A stretch of 64,000 nucleotides of DNA from Streptomyces sp. RFCAC02 (GCF_004193175.1 NZ_SAUH01000001.1:2723501-2787500), one strand, 5' to 3'. Shown: positions 17,104 through 25,801, counted from the stretch's first letter. Made by a program: numbers and translations. The notes: generated by a model from the sequence alone, not told the origin.

Positions 17104-18203
17104 GACAGCCCCGCCACGCGTTCGCGGACCTGCTCGGCCAGCCGGTCGGGCAGCGGCGCGTAGTCGATGCCCGCGAGGTCGCGCTGCCCCTGGTCGCTCG
17201 CCGTGTAGCCGAGGAACGCGCGGGTCAGCGGCAGGGTCGAGGGGCGGTTGCCGCGGTCGCAGACGATCTCGTAGGTGATGAGGACGATGGGGTAGACGCC
17301 GGGTGAGCGGGCCGTGTGGTCGAGGGTGAGGACGAGGTCGCCGTCCTCGCCGGTCACGCGGGCGCGGTCGACGGCCCGCGACGCGGTCTCGACGCGGGGG
17401 GCCACCGGACGGCCCGCGCCGGTGTCGAGGCGGGCGGTGGCGACGCCGTTGCGGTGCGCGTGGGACAGCTCGACGTACGCGATGGCGCCCTCGTTCTGCT
17501 GGACCTGCCCGATGAGCCCGGACGAGCCGTCCGCCGACTGCCCGCCCCGGCCGCGCCAGGTCTTGTCGGGCTCGTGCGGCCATGCGTCGGGGGCGGCGGC
17601 GGCGAGGTAGGCGGTGAAGTTGGCCGTGGTGCCGGAGCCGTCGGAGCGGTGGAACGGCGTGATGGGCAGGTCGGGGAGGTCGGCGTCGGGGTTGAGCCGG
17701 GCGATGGCCGGGTCGTCCCAGCGGTCGACGGCCGAGTCGAAGATCCGGGCGAGGGTCGGCGCGTCCAGGACCAGGCCGTCGACGCCCGGCAGGTTGTAGC
17801 CGACGGCGATGGGGCCGGCCAGCATCGGCAGGTGGACGGCGCGCCCGCCGTCCGCGCACACGGACCGCGACGCGGCCGTCTCGGCGTCCGTGAGCGGCGC
17901 GTCCGTACCGGCGAACGCGGTCGTGCCCTGGAGGAACTCCTGCACGCCGGCGCCGGAGCCGGTGGCCTTGTAGGTGACGCGGGAGCCGTCACAATTCGCC
18001 TGGTAGCTGTTCACCCAGACCTCCATCGCGTTGGCCTGGGCGCTCGATCCGGAGGACAGCAGCGTGCCGCCGCCGGACGCGCAGCGGATGTCCTTCGGCG
18101 AGAACCGCACGGCCCCGGGGAGGCCGGAATTGTCGTCGGAACCGCAGGCGGTGAGCGCCACGGCGCCGAAGGCCAGGACGGCCGCGCCGAGGAGTGGCTT
18201 CAC
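17100..18203 (-). CDS. pstS: Phosphate-binding lipoprotein PstS
   Basis: A 367-residue extracellular phosphate receptor. The N-terminus is a lipoprotein signal (VALTAC, lipidated Cys near residue 20). Phosphate-binding loops are recognisable: GGGTLLSSGSSAQANAM, TGSGAGVQEFLQGTTAFAGTDAPL and HRSDGSGTTANFTAYL. GTG 18203 follows AAGGAACG. It is the first gene of pstSCAB, with three TTCA-type PHO-box units at 18255-18293 and a -10-like TACTTT (minus strand, 18244-18239) in front, so it should be induced by phosphate starvation through PhoR-PhoP. Confidence 0.96.
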   Translation of the reverse strand: MKPLLGAAVLAFGAVALTACGSDDNSGLPGAVRFSPKDIRCASGGGTLLSSGSSAQANAMEVWVNSYQANCDGSRVTYKATGSGAGVQEFLQGTTAFAGTDAPLTDAETAASRSVCADGGRAVHLPMLAGPIAVGYNLPGVDGLVLDAPTLARIFDSAVDRWDDPAIARLNPDADLPDLPITPFHRSDGSGTTANFTAYLAAAAPDAWPHEPDKTWRGRGGQSADGSSGLIGQVQQNEGAIAYVELSHAHRNGVATARLDTGAGRPVAPRVETASRAVDRARVTGEDGDLVLTLDHTARSPGVYPIVLITYEIVCDRGNRPSTLPLTRAFLGYTASDQGQRDLAGIDYAPLPDRLAEQVRERVAGLS

Positions 18204-18238
18204 TGTCGTCCGTTCCTTCCCGTCGCCCCTCTCCGACG

Positions 18239-18293
18239 AAAGTAGGCAGACCGAGGTGAAGTGTCCGATGGGCATGAGTGAAGAGAAGATGAA
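18239..18293 (-). promoter_or_regulatory. pstS promoter with PHO box
   Basis: On the minus strand TTCATC, TTCACTC and TTCACC begin at 18293, 18282 and 18260, that is at spacings of 11 and 22 bases. This is the 11-bp direct-repeat pattern of Streptomyces PHO boxes (GTTCACC-type units). A -10-like TACTTT follows at 18244-18239. One unit between the second and third is degenerate. Confidence 0.75.
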
Positions 18294-18355
18294 TTCCATC
18301 GGTCGCACAGGTTGCCGGGAGGCGGACCTCACCGCCCGCCCCGGCGCGCGTTCGT

Positions 18356-18379
18356 TACGCTATACCCATCAGGGGTATA
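18356..18379 (+). promoter_or_regulatory. CsoR operator over the csoR promoter
   Basis: TATACCC-ATCAG-GGGTATA (18361-18379) is a perfect 7-5-7 palindrome matching the ATACCC-N5-GGGTAT type bound by actinobacterial CsoR repressors. The -10-like TACGCT (18356-18361) touches it, so bound repressor would block the csoR promoter. Confidence 0.8.
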
Positions 18380-18397
18380 TGAGACCGGGAGGGCGAT

Positions 18398-18700
18398 ATG
18401 ACCGATTCGAGCGCAGGGCCGCACGGGTACAGCAAGGACAAGGACGCGCACCTCAAACGGCTGCGCCGCATCGAGGGCCAGATCCGCGGCCTCCAGCGCA
18501 TGGTCGAGGAGGACGTGTACTGCATCGACATACTCACCCAGGTCTCCGCCTCCACCAAGGCCCTCCAGTCGTTCGCCCTCCAGCTGCTCGACGAGCACCT
18601 GCGGCACTGCGTCGCGCACGCGGCCCAGCAGGGCGGCCCGCAGATCGACGCCAAGGTCGAGGAGGCCACCGCCGCCATCGCGCGTCTGCTGCGCACCTGA
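18398..18700 (+). CDS. csoR: Copper-sensing repressor CsoR
   Basis: A 100-residue all-helical DUF156 metal-sensing repressor. Cys42, His67 and Cys71 reproduce the Cys-x24-His-x3-Cys spacing of the Cu(I) site in M. tuberculosis CsoR, rather than the formaldehyde (FrmR) or persulfide (CstR) patterns. RLRRIEGQIRGLQRMVEEDVYCIDILTQ is the conserved N-terminal part. It should release DNA on binding Cu(I). The operator overlaps its own promoter. No copper ATPase or chaperone gene is in the window, so other targets lie elsewhere. Confidence 0.95.
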   Translation: MTDSSAGPHGYSKDKDAHLKRLRRIEGQIRGLQRMVEEDVYCIDILTQVSASTKALQSFALQLLDEHLRHCVAHAAQQGGPQIDAKVEEATAAIARLLRT

Positions 18701-18725
18701 CCGGGGACCGTACGCCGCCGAACCG

Positions 18726-19523
18726 TTACGCCACCGCCCCCGCGTACACCTCCCCCGTGTCCGGCAGCACCACCTGCACCGGTGCGCCGAAGTCCTCCAG
18801 CGTGACGGTGGACGCCACCTCGACCCCGCCGCCGCCCCCGGCGAAGCTGAACTGGTGCCGCACCTTGCGCAGCCGCCCCTGGCCGTCCAGGTAGGCGTCG
18901 AACGGCACCCGGGTGTCGGTGAAGCCGCCGACGGCGCACGCGAGCTGCTCGCGGGTCTCCCCCGTGGCCCGCTCGGCGGCGACGGCGATGTCGGTGACGC
19001 CCCGGTAGTGCCGCAGGGACTCGCCGTCCACGTCGGTCCAGCCGAGGTCGGCGGCGTGCGCGACGCCGCGCAGCAGCTCGGCCGCCGTGAGGGGGTCGGT
19101 GGCGCCGCCGGTGACGAGGTTGCCGTCGCTGAGGGTGTCGACGTCGATGCGGACCCACTTGTCGGCGGGGACGCCGGCGCCGCGGTTCTTCATGTAGAGG
19201 AGGCCGGGGACGAACACCTCGGTGACCGCGTCGCCCTCGGGGAGGGTCAGCCGCAGCTCACCGGTGCGGCCGGCGAAGTCGAAGCCGCCGCGGCCCTCGA
19301 TCGTGATCCGCGTGCCGCCGGTCACCATCTGCATGGCGGTGGTGGCCCGGGAGGTGCCGGCGTCGGCCAGGACGTCGGGCGCCCGCCGGACGACCTCGCC
19401 GGCGTCCTCCGTACCACCCTGCGCCGCCGCGCCCGTACCCGTGCATCCGGAGGCGGCGAGGGTGACCCCGGCCGCGAACAGGGCGACCTTCCCGCTGGTG
19501 AGCGTGCGCCGCGAGACCCGCAT
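18726..19523 (-). CDS. LppX/LprAFG-like lipoprotein
   Basis: A 265-residue exported lipoprotein: the signal (RRTLTSGKVALFAAGVTLAASGC) ends in a lipobox with the lipidated Cys near residue 27. The rest resembles the LppX_LprAFG fold: a half-barrel with DAGTSRATTAMQM near the start and a late YLDGQGRLRKV motif. Mycobacterial relatives carry lipids or lipoglycans across the periplasm; in Streptomyces the cargo is unknown. It ends in TAA. ATG 19523 is the Met before the signal. It faces csoR tail-to-tail with 25 bases between. Confidence 0.85.
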   Translation of the reverse strand: MRVSRRTLTSGKVALFAAGVTLAASGCTGTGAAAQGGTEDAGEVVRRAPDVLADAGTSRATTAMQMVTGGTRITIEGRGGFDFAGRTGELRLTLPEGDAVTEVFVPGLLYMKNRGAGVPADKWVRIDVDTLSDGNLVTGGATDPLTAAELLRGVAHAADLGWTDVDGESLRHYRGVTDIAVAAERATGETREQLACAVGGFTDTRVPFDAYLDGQGRLRKVRHQFSFAGGGGGVEVASTVTLEDFGAPVQVVLPDTGEVYAGAVA

Positions 19524-19603
19524 GATCTGCCGACACCCCCATACCCGTCGTATCGGACCTGCCTCGCCTAACGAGATCCGGGGACGGCCGTTACGGTGGT
19601 CGG

Positions 19604-19795
19604 GTGGAGGAACAGGCTGGGGACCGCGCGGCGGACCGGGGCGGCGGCGCCGAGCCGGTGCGGCACCGGATCGCGCTGACGGAGCGCGGGCCGTTCCTCG
19701 CACCGGAGTGCAGTTGCGGCTGGTACGGGTCGGCGCGGCGCTCGCGGCCCCTGGCGCGCGCCGAAGCGGCGGCGCACCTGGCGGCGGCCGGCTGA
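19604..19795 (+). CDS. Small conserved protein with CxCGW motif
   Basis: A 63-residue soluble protein. The N-terminal half is variable and acidic; the second half is APECSCGWYGSARRSRPLARAEAAAHL, with a Cys-x-Cys-Gly-Trp pattern that I recall in many short Streptomyces proteins, perhaps a metal- or RNA-related knuckle. GTG 19604 lies 6 bases after a -10-like TACGGT (19592-19597) with no ribosome site, so it looks leaderless. Function unknown. Confidence 0.65.
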   Translation: MEEQAGDRAADRGGGAEPVRHRIALTERGPFLAPECSCGWYGSARRSRPLARAEAAAHLAAAG

Positions 19796-19804
19796 GGGCG
19801 CGGG

Positions 19805-20467
19805 TCAGGCGGCGAGACCGGGGCGGCGGCCCGGCCGTTCGGCGGGTCCGGGATCCGCGGGGGCGCTGAGCCAGCCGAGGGGCCGCGTACCGCTCAGCGT
19901 GCGGACGAGCGGCGTCAGCAGGGACATGGCGACGGGGGCGAGCAGCAGCGCGACGGCCGTGCCGAGGGCGAAGCCGCCGATCACGTCGCTCGGGTAGTGC
20001 ACGCCGACGAAGACGCGGGCGAAGCCCTGGCACAGGGCGAGGGCGAGGGTGATGAGCCCGAGGGTGCGGTGGACGAGGAGGACGCCGACGGCGATGGCCA
20101 TGGCGGCGGACGCGTGGTCGCTGACGAACGACCAGCCCTCCTTGCCGCCGACCAGGGCGGTGACCTCGTCGGGGTGGTCGACGAACGGGCGCGGCCGTTC
20201 GACGAACTCGGATATGGGGATGTTCACGAGCCGGGCGAGCCCGGCGGCGAGCCCGGCCCACAGGAGCCCGGCGACGGCCGCGGAAGCGTCGGGGCGCGTG
20301 CGTACGCGCAGCCACGCGACGGCGACCAGGGCGACGAGGGCGAGGGGTATGCCGTACTCGCCGAGGAACGCGACGGCGTCGGCGGCCCAGCCGGGGAGGC
20401 GTTCGGCCAGGCCGTTCACGCCGTGGAGGATGTCCAGCTCGACATCGGGGTTATCGAGTCCAGCCAT
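19805..20467 (-). CDS. PAP2-family membrane phosphatase
   Basis: A 220-residue membrane phosphatase of the PAP2 (type 2 phosphatidic acid phosphatase) family with about five helices. The three catalytic motifs are visible in order: ISEFVERPRPF, WSFVSDHASAAMAIA (SxHA) and RVFVGVHYPSDVIGG (R-x6-H-x3-D). Members dephosphorylate lipid pyrophosphates such as undecaprenyl pyrophosphate. ATG 20467 is chosen because the conserved part begins shortly after it; the frame extends upstream without similarity. Its leader contains several hairpins. Confidence 0.9.
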   Translation of the reverse strand: MAGLDNPDVELDILHGVNGLAERLPGWAADAVAFLGEYGIPLALVALVAVAWLRVRTRPDASAAVAGLLWAGLAAGLARLVNIPISEFVERPRPFVDHPDEVTALVGGKEGWSFVSDHASAAMAIAVGVLLVHRTLGLITLALALCQGFARVFVGVHYPSDVIGGFALGTAVALLLAPVAMSLLTPLVRTLSGTRPLGWLSAPADPGPAERPGRRPGLAA

Positions 20468-20499
20468 GTGCCGTTGCGGCCCCTTCGTGCTGTGGGGGA

Positions 20500-20544
20500 C
20501 CCTGCCGGGCGCGGCAGGGGGAGGAGCCCCTGTTCCGGTACAGG
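20500..20544 (-). promoter_or_regulatory. Hairpin-rich leader of the PAP2 gene
   Basis: CCCTGCC/GGCAGGG (20500-20519) and CCTGT/ACAGG (20529-20544) form two small hairpins. A GGGG/CCCC pairing (20518-20521 with 20527-20530) overlaps both and exposes a CUCCU loop on the transcript. They could be alternative structures in the leader. No known riboswitch was recognised. Confidence 0.25.
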
Positions 20545-20673
20545 TAACGCCCACTCCATCCCCCCGAGTGCCGCTGTCCACCGAAGGGTCACGACAGCGT
20601 TATCGAACAGCAACGGGAGGCCGCCGCGGGCGCGGGGTTCACCGGGGACTTCTCACACCGGGTGGCCGGAAGG

Positions 20674-21660
20674 TCACCCGGCGGTGGGGCGGGTAGCCCC
20701 GAAGTAATCAGGAGAATCGATCGGGTCGTAGCGGATCTCGGCCCCGGTGTAGGGGGCGTTGATCATGTACCCGCCGCCGACGTAGATGCCGACGTGATGA
20801 ATACTCCGTGAATCCTGAAGATCATACGCGAAGAACACGAGGTCCCCGGGGGCGAGTTGGTCCCGCGAGGGGTGCGGGCCCGCGGCCCACTGGTCGTTGG
20901 CGACGCGGGGCAGCTCGATGCCGACGGACGCGAAGGCGGCCTTGGTGAGGCCGGAGCAGTCGAACCGGCCGCCGTCCTCGGGGGTGCCGTCGCCGCCCCA
21001 GAGGTAGGGCGTGCCGAGCTTGTCCTGGGCGTATTCGATGGCGCCCGCGGCCTGTTCGGTGGTGGCGAGCCGGCCGTCCGTCTCCGGCGCGGCGAACGAG
21101 GCGGCGGACCGGAGGATCACCTCGACGTAGTTCCGCGTCTCCTCGTAGGGCGGGACGCCGCCGTACTTGATGACGGCGTAGGGGCCGGCGTTGTAGGCGG
21201 CCAGCATGTTGGCGACCGGGTCGCCGGGGACGTCCTTCACGTCCTCGGCGAGGATGCAGTCGTAGGAGGCGGCCGAGGGGATGGCGTCGGCGGGGTCCCA
21301 GACGTCGGCGACGCCGTCGCCGTTGCCGTCGAGGCCGTGGGCGGCCCAGGTGGAGGGGATGAACTGGGCGATGCCCTGGGCGTTGGCCGAGCTGGCGGCG
21401 CGGGCGTTGAAGCCGCTCTCCTGGTTGAGCTGGGCGGCGAGAATGGCGGGGCTGAGGGTGGGGCAGGCGTTGCCGTACCGCTGGATGAGGTCCGCGTACT
21501 CGGCGGGGACGGCGTTGGTGGCGAGCCGTCCGCCGGATCCGCTGCCCGAGCCGCCGCCGAGGAGCCCGGCCGCGGCGCCGTACACCCCGACGACGAGCAG
21601 CGCCATGAAGCAGGCGAGCAGCCCGACGCCGCCACCGACGACATACAGCACCTTCCGCAT
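20674..21660 (-). CDS. Lytic transglycosylase with NlpC/P60 endopeptidase domain
   Basis: A 328-residue peptidoglycan hydrolase with two catalytic domains. A signal-anchor helix occupies residues ~7-34. A lysozyme-like transglycosylase domain follows (residues ~58-185; catalytic Glu in AQLNQESGFN, then SANAQGIAQFIPSTWAAHG and NMLAAYNAGP). The C-terminal NlpC/P60 domain (~205-320) has Cys in RFDCSGLTKAAF and His in SIHHVGIYVGGG. It should cut both glycan strands and stem peptides outside the cell. It resembles the chromosomal Streptomyces protein next to a conserved 100-residue membrane protein, which is also adjacent here, divergently. Confidence 0.93.
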   Translation of the reverse strand: MRKVLYVVGGGVGLLACFMALLVVGVYGAAAGLLGGGSGSGSGGRLATNAVPAEYADLIQRYGNACPTLSPAILAAQLNQESGFNARAASSANAQGIAQFIPSTWAAHGLDGNGDGVADVWDPADAIPSAASYDCILAEDVKDVPGDPVANMLAAYNAGPYAVIKYGGVPPYEETRNYVEVILRSAASFAAPETDGRLATTEQAAGAIEYAQDKLGTPYLWGGDGTPEDGGRFDCSGLTKAAFASVGIELPRVANDQWAAGPHPSRDQLAPGDLVFFAYDLQDSRSIHHVGIYVGGGYMINAPYTGAEIRYDPIDSPDYFGATRPTAG

Positions 21661-21827
21661 GCACCAACTGTCCCCCACCCGCGGCCGAGTTCGCCACCGT
21701 CATCCGGCCACGGGCGGGCGGTGACGGGCAGTCACGCACTTTCCCCAAGCCACCGACACCGAGGCCCCCTTCCACGCCTCGGGCGTGGCACAATCCGATG
21801 AGGTAGGCAACAGGTGCCAGAAAGGCG

Positions 21828-22139
21828 GTGAGTTCGGTGGATGAAGACGAGGACAACATCGACAGCATCATTGGTGGCATCGCACCAGACTGGGGACCGT
21901 TCGCCGCCGTGGGCGACCAGGCGCGGACCATGATTCAGGTGATCATGGCGCTCGCCATCCTGATCTGTCTCGGCATCGCCATCTGGGGCGCGGCCCAGCA
22001 GCGCATCGGTTCCACCGCGACCCGCGACAGCTTCAGCGCCGAACAGGGCAAGGGGCTGATCGTGGCGGGATTGACCGGTGTCTTCATCATCGGGTCCCTG
22101 GGCACCCTGTTCACCATCATCTACGGGATGTCGATCTAG
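21828..22139 (+). CDS. Small two-helix membrane protein
   Basis: A 103-residue acidic-start membrane protein: helices at about residues 35-56 (MIQVIMALAILICLGIAIWGAA) and 76-98 (GLIVAGLTGVFIIGSLGTLFTII). The layout resembles TrbC/VirB2-like small subunits and the small membrane protein that accompanies a VirB4-like cluster (cmd genes) on the S. coelicolor chromosome; the rest of that cluster is not here. Two GTG starts are possible (21828, 21837). Function unknown. Confidence 0.75.
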   Translation: MSSVDEDEDNIDSIIGGIAPDWGPFAAVGDQARTMIQVIMALAILICLGIAIWGAAQQRIGSTATRDSFSAEQGKGLIVAGLTGVFIIGSLGTLFTIIYGMSI

Positions 22140-22142
22140 GGC

Positions 22143-23324
22143 ATGCGCGGGCCGGTGCGGACAGTGGGCCGTGTGGTGGCCGCCCTCGTCGTCGTCGCGG
22201 CGGCCGCGGGCTGCTCGGTCGGGCCCGCGGCGGACCGCGCCGAACGTGAGGGGCTCGTCCCGGCCGGCAGCGGTGAACAGGACCCCGGGGCGGACGACGA
22301 TCCCGGACAGCCGGAAGAGTCGTCTCCGCCATCGGACTCGCCGGAGAGCCCCGCCCCCTCCGATGAGGCACCGGAACCGACGCAGGACCCGGCACCGGCC
22401 CAGGGCACAGCCACGGTCGTCGACACCTTGGCCGTGGACTCCCCGACGTCGTGCTGTGTGGTGCCGCTCCCGGACGGGAGCCTCCTCGTGGGCTCGTCGG
22501 ACACCGCCGTGATCCAGCACGTTGCGCCGGACGGCGCCACGACGGACATCGGCGCGGTGAACGACGCGACAGCGCTGTACGGCATCGCGGTCGAGCCGGA
22601 CTTCGACGCGTCCGGCAACGGCTGGCTGTACGTCTACTACGCCCAGGAGAGCACGGCGCGCGTCGCCCGCTTCAGTTATTACGGTTCCCGGTCGCCCGGC
22701 GAACGGCTCGGCAGTTCACCGGCCACGCTCGCCGGTCCCCTGCCCCTGTCGGACCGGCACCGCGGCGGCGCCATGGCCTTCGGTCCCGACGGGATGCTGT
22801 ACGTCGGCACCGGTGATGCCGGGCAGCCGCAGGTGGCCGCCGATCCCGAGTCGCCCGCCGGCAAGGTGCTCCGCATGGAGCCCGACGGGCGCGTGCCCGC
22901 CGACAATCCGCAGCAGGGGTCGCTCGTCTACGCGTCCGGGTTCGCCGATGTCACCGGGCTCGCGTTCGACGCGGCGGGGCGGTTGTGGGCCGTCGATTCG
23001 GGTGCCGGGGGCGGTCCCGCCGTCGGTCCCGTCGTCCCCGGGTCCACGAGCACCGATGTCCCGCCCGTGCACCAGTGGACCGACAGCGGCGCGCAGGCGC
23101 GCGGGCTCGCGTACGCCGCCGGGTCGCTCTGGGTCGCCGACCCCGCCGTGCCCGCCCTGTGGCGCCTGCCTCTCGACGGCGACGACCTCGTCGCCGAGCC
23201 GCAGCCGCTGCTCACCGACGACGGCGCCCTCACCTCGCCCCAGGCCGTCCAGGCACCCGCCGACGGCACCGTCTGGCTCCTCGACAGCGCCGGACAGGGC
23301 CTCCTCGGCCTCGACGTGTCCTGA
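22143..23324 (+). CDS. GSDH-like (sorbosone dehydrogenase family) lipoprotein
   Basis: A 393-residue secreted lipoprotein. The signal ends in VVAAAAGC (Cys near residue 28), then a Glu/Pro/Ser-rich linker to ~95 and a six-bladed beta-propeller of the PQQ-glucose/sorbosone dehydrogenase family. DRHRGGAMAFGPDGMLYVGTGDAG near residue 200 is the conserved motif of that family. VTGLAFDAAGRLWAVD and PQAVQAPADGTVWLLDSAGQG are further blades. The enzyme group oxidises sugars with PQQ, but many members lack proven activity. It starts 3 bases after the small membrane gene and is probably co-transcribed with it. Confidence 0.88.
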   Translation: MRGPVRTVGRVVAALVVVAAAAGCSVGPAADRAEREGLVPAGSGEQDPGADDDPGQPEESSPPSDSPESPAPSDEAPEPTQDPAPAQGTATVVDTLAVDSPTSCCVVPLPDGSLLVGSSDTAVIQHVAPDGATTDIGAVNDATALYGIAVEPDFDASGNGWLYVYYAQESTARVARFSYYGSRSPGERLGSSPATLAGPLPLSDRHRGGAMAFGPDGMLYVGTGDAGQPQVAADPESPAGKVLRMEPDGRVPADNPQQGSLVYASGFADVTGLAFDAAGRLWAVDSGAGGGPAVGPVVPGSTSTDVPPVHQWTDSGAQARGLAYAAGSLWVADPAVPALWRLPLDGDDLVAEPQPLLTDDGALTSPQAVQAPADGTVWLLDSAGQGLLGLDVS

Positions 23325-23358
23325 ATCACCCCGTCACCCGGCGTCACCGGACCGGGCC

Positions 23359-24264
23359 TCAGACGCGCAGCCCCCGCACCGCCAGGTCGAGCAGCGCGAA
23401 CACGAACAGCGAGATCCCCACGAAGCCGTTGACCGAGAAGAACGCCCGGTTCAGCCGCGACAGGTCGCCCGGCTTCACGATCCCGTGCTCGTAGACGAAC
23501 GCGCCCGCCACCACCGCGAGCCCCGCCCAGAGGAACGCCCCCGCGTCCGTCGCCGCCGCGTACCAGACGAACAGCGCCATCGTCACTGCGTGGCACACGC
23601 GTGCCCCGTACAGTGCCCCCGCGACGCCGAACCGCGCCGGCACGGAACGCACCCCGTGCCCGCGGTCCGCCGCCACGTCCTGGCAGGCGTAGATCAGGTC
23701 GAAGCCGCCGATCCACAGGCCGACCGCCACGCCCAGTATCACCGCCTCCCACGACCAGGCGCCGGTCACCGCGAGCCAGCCGCCGACCGGCCCCATCGCC
23801 TGCGCCAGGCCGAGGATCGCGTGCGGGTAGTCCGTGAACCGCTTGCCGTACGGATAGACCACCATCGGGACGACCGCGACCGGCGCGAGGACCAGGCACA
23901 GCGGGTTCAGCATGGCCGCGGCGCCCAGGAACACCGCGAGCGCCACGAACGCGCCCGTCCACGCCGTCCGCACCGACACGGCGCCGGTGACCAGCTCACG
24001 CCCGGCCGTACGCGGGTTGCGGGCGTCGATCTCGCGGTCGATGACGCGGTTCGCCGCCATGGCGAACGTCCGCAGCCCCACCATCGCGACCGTGACGAGC
24101 ACCAGCGTCCCCCACGCCACCGTCTCCGAGCCGTCCAGGAACATCGCCGTCAGCGTCGCGATGTACGCGAACGGCAGCGCGAAGACCGAGTGCTCGATCA
24201 TCACCAGCCGCAGGAACGCCCGCACCCGGCCCGTCCCGGAACCGCCCGCCACCGTCGCCGTCAC
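23359..24264 (-). CDS. mqnP: UbiA-family prenyltransferase, late menaquinone synthesis (MqnP-like)
   Basis: A 301-residue membrane prenyltransferase of the UbiA family with eight or nine helices. The first Asp-rich motif is NRVIDREIDARNPRT near residue 67 (NxxxDxxxD). The second is near residue 185 (DLIYACQDVAADRGHGVRSVPARFG, DxxxD). GTG 24264 overlaps the stop of the UbiD-family gene by four bases. Together with it, the gene fits the prenylation step of the futalosine menaquinone pathway used by Streptomyces. The assignment rests on family and pairing. Confidence 0.88.
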   Translation of the reverse strand: MTATVAGGSGTGRVRAFLRLVMIEHSVFALPFAYIATLTAMFLDGSETVAWGTLVLVTVAMVGLRTFAMAANRVIDREIDARNPRTAGRELVTGAVSVRTAWTGAFVALAVFLGAAAMLNPLCLVLAPVAVVPMVVYPYGKRFTDYPHAILGLAQAMGPVGGWLAVTGAWSWEAVILGVAVGLWIGGFDLIYACQDVAADRGHGVRSVPARFGVAGALYGARVCHAVTMALFVWYAAATDAGAFLWAGLAVVAGAFVYEHGIVKPGDLSRLNRAFFSVNGFVGISLFVFALLDLAVRGLRV

Positions 24265-25712
24265 AGCCCGTACTCCTTCCAGCGCCGGCTGACCCGCTCC
24301 GCCGTCCCCGGGTCGGAGACGACCATGTGCGGCCAGCCGCCGTCCCGCGTGTACCCCTCGCCCGGCCACTTCGCCGTCGCGTCGATCCCGGCCTTGCCGC
24401 CCCAGAACTGCTGGTACGAGGCGTGGTCGAGGTGGTCCACGGGTCCCTCCGTGAGCAGCAGGTCACGGGCGTAGTCCACGTTGCCGAGCGCCCGCCAGGC
24501 GACCTCGTGCAGATCGTGCACGTCGCAGTCGGCGTCCACCACGACGATCAGCTTCGTGAGGGACATCATGTGGGCGCCCCACACCGCCGACATCACTTTC
24601 TGCGCGTGTTTCGGGTACTTCTTGTCGATCGAGACGATCGCGCAGTTGTGGAAGCCGCCCGCCTCCGGCAGGTGGTAGTCCACGATGTCCGGGATGATGA
24701 CCTTCAGCAGCGGCAGGAAGAACCGCTCGGTCGCCCGGCCGAGCGGCCCGTCCTCGGTCGGCGGCCGGCCCACCACGATCGACTGGAGGACGGGCTTCCG
24801 CCGCATCGTCACACAGTCGATCGTCAGCGCAGGGAACGGCTCCTGCGGCGTGTAGAAGCCCGTGTGGTCGCCGAACGGCCCCTCCGGCAGCTCGCGCCCC
24901 GGCTCCAGCCAGCCCTCGAGCACCACCTCGGCCTTCGCCGGCACCTGCAGCGGAACGGTCACGCAGTCGACCATCTCCACCCGCTGCCCCTGCAGGAACC
25001 CGGCGAACAGGTATTCGTCGATGTCCCCGGGGAGCGGCGCCGTCGAGGCGTACGTCACGGCCGGCGGGCAGCCGAACGCGATCGCCACCGGCAGCCGCTC
25101 GCCGCGCCGCGCCGCGACCTGGTAGTGGTTCCTGCTGTCCTTGTGGATCTGCCAGTGCATGCCGATCGTGCGGCGGTCGTGGCGCTGGAGCCGGTACAGC
25201 CCGAGGTTCCGCACGCCCGTCTCCGGGTCCCTGGTGTGCGTGAGGCCGAGGTTGAAGAACGAGCCGCCGTCCTCGGGCCAGGTGAACAGCGCGGGCAGCG
25301 CGTCGAGGTCCACGTCGTCGCCCTTGAGCACGATCTCCTGCACGGGTCCGCCGCGCACCTTCTTCGGCGGCACGTGGCTCATCGAGGCGAGCTTGCCGAA
25401 CGCCTCCCGCACGCCGACGAAGCCGTGCGGCAGCTCGGGCTTGAGCAGCCCGCCGATGCGGTCCCCGATCGCGTCGTACGACGGCAGGCCGAGCGCCTTC
25501 AGCAGGCGGCGGTCGGTGCCGTAGACGTTCATGGCGAGCGGGAGGTCCGACCCCTTCACGTTCTCGAAGAGGAGCGCGGGGCCGCCCGCCTTGTTCACGC
25601 GGTCGGTGATCTCCCCCACTTCCAGGTGGGGATCGACCTCGGCCCTGACCCGCTTGAGGTCACCGTCCCGTTCGAGGGCCTTCAGCAGGCCGCGAAGGTC
25701 GTCATACGCCAT
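24261..25712 (-). CDS. mqnL: UbiD-family decarboxylase, late menaquinone synthesis (MqnL-like)
   Basis: A 483-residue UbiD-family decarboxylase that uses prenylated FMN. Recognisable are the N-terminal LEVGEITDRVNKAGGPALLFENVKG, the core IGMHWQIHKDSRNHYQVAARRGERLPVAIAFGCPP (Arg of the E-R-E set), LPEGPFGDHTGFYTP (Glu and Asp of the active site) and AWRALGNVDYARDLLLTEGPVDHLDHA near the end. ATG 25712 starts the conserved block. It overlaps the prenyltransferase gene, a pairing found in futalosine-pathway organisms, where the enzyme decarboxylates the dihydroxynaphthoate intermediate. A UbiX-type partner is not in the window. Confidence 0.9.
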   Translation of the reverse strand: MAYDDLRGLLKALERDGDLKRVRAEVDPHLEVGEITDRVNKAGGPALLFENVKGSDLPLAMNVYGTDRRLLKALGLPSYDAIGDRIGGLLKPELPHGFVGVREAFGKLASMSHVPPKKVRGGPVQEIVLKGDDVDLDALPALFTWPEDGGSFFNLGLTHTRDPETGVRNLGLYRLQRHDRRTIGMHWQIHKDSRNHYQVAARRGERLPVAIAFGCPPAVTYASTAPLPGDIDEYLFAGFLQGQRVEMVDCVTVPLQVPAKAEVVLEGWLEPGRELPEGPFGDHTGFYTPQEPFPALTIDCVTMRRKPVLQSIVVGRPPTEDGPLGRATERFFLPLLKVIIPDIVDYHLPEAGGFHNCAIVSIDKKYPKHAQKVMSAVWGAHMMSLTKLIVVVDADCDVHDLHEVAWRALGNVDYARDLLLTEGPVDHLDHASYQQFWGGKAGIDATAKWPGEGYTRDGGWPHMVVSDPGTAERVSRRWKEYGL

Positions 25713-25801
25713 GCCGCTCAGTATTCCGGACGCATTACCCTGGTTTCGGTCAGGGGGCCTGACCGCAGGGCTCCGGTCCATACCGCCCAGGGGGAACTAC
25801 C

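Noticed and set aside
20674..21827. c-di-AMP (ydaO) riboswitch before the transglycosylase gene
   Set aside because: Such riboswitches often precede cell-wall hydrolases in actinobacteria, but the 167-base leader lacks the conserved ydaO core.
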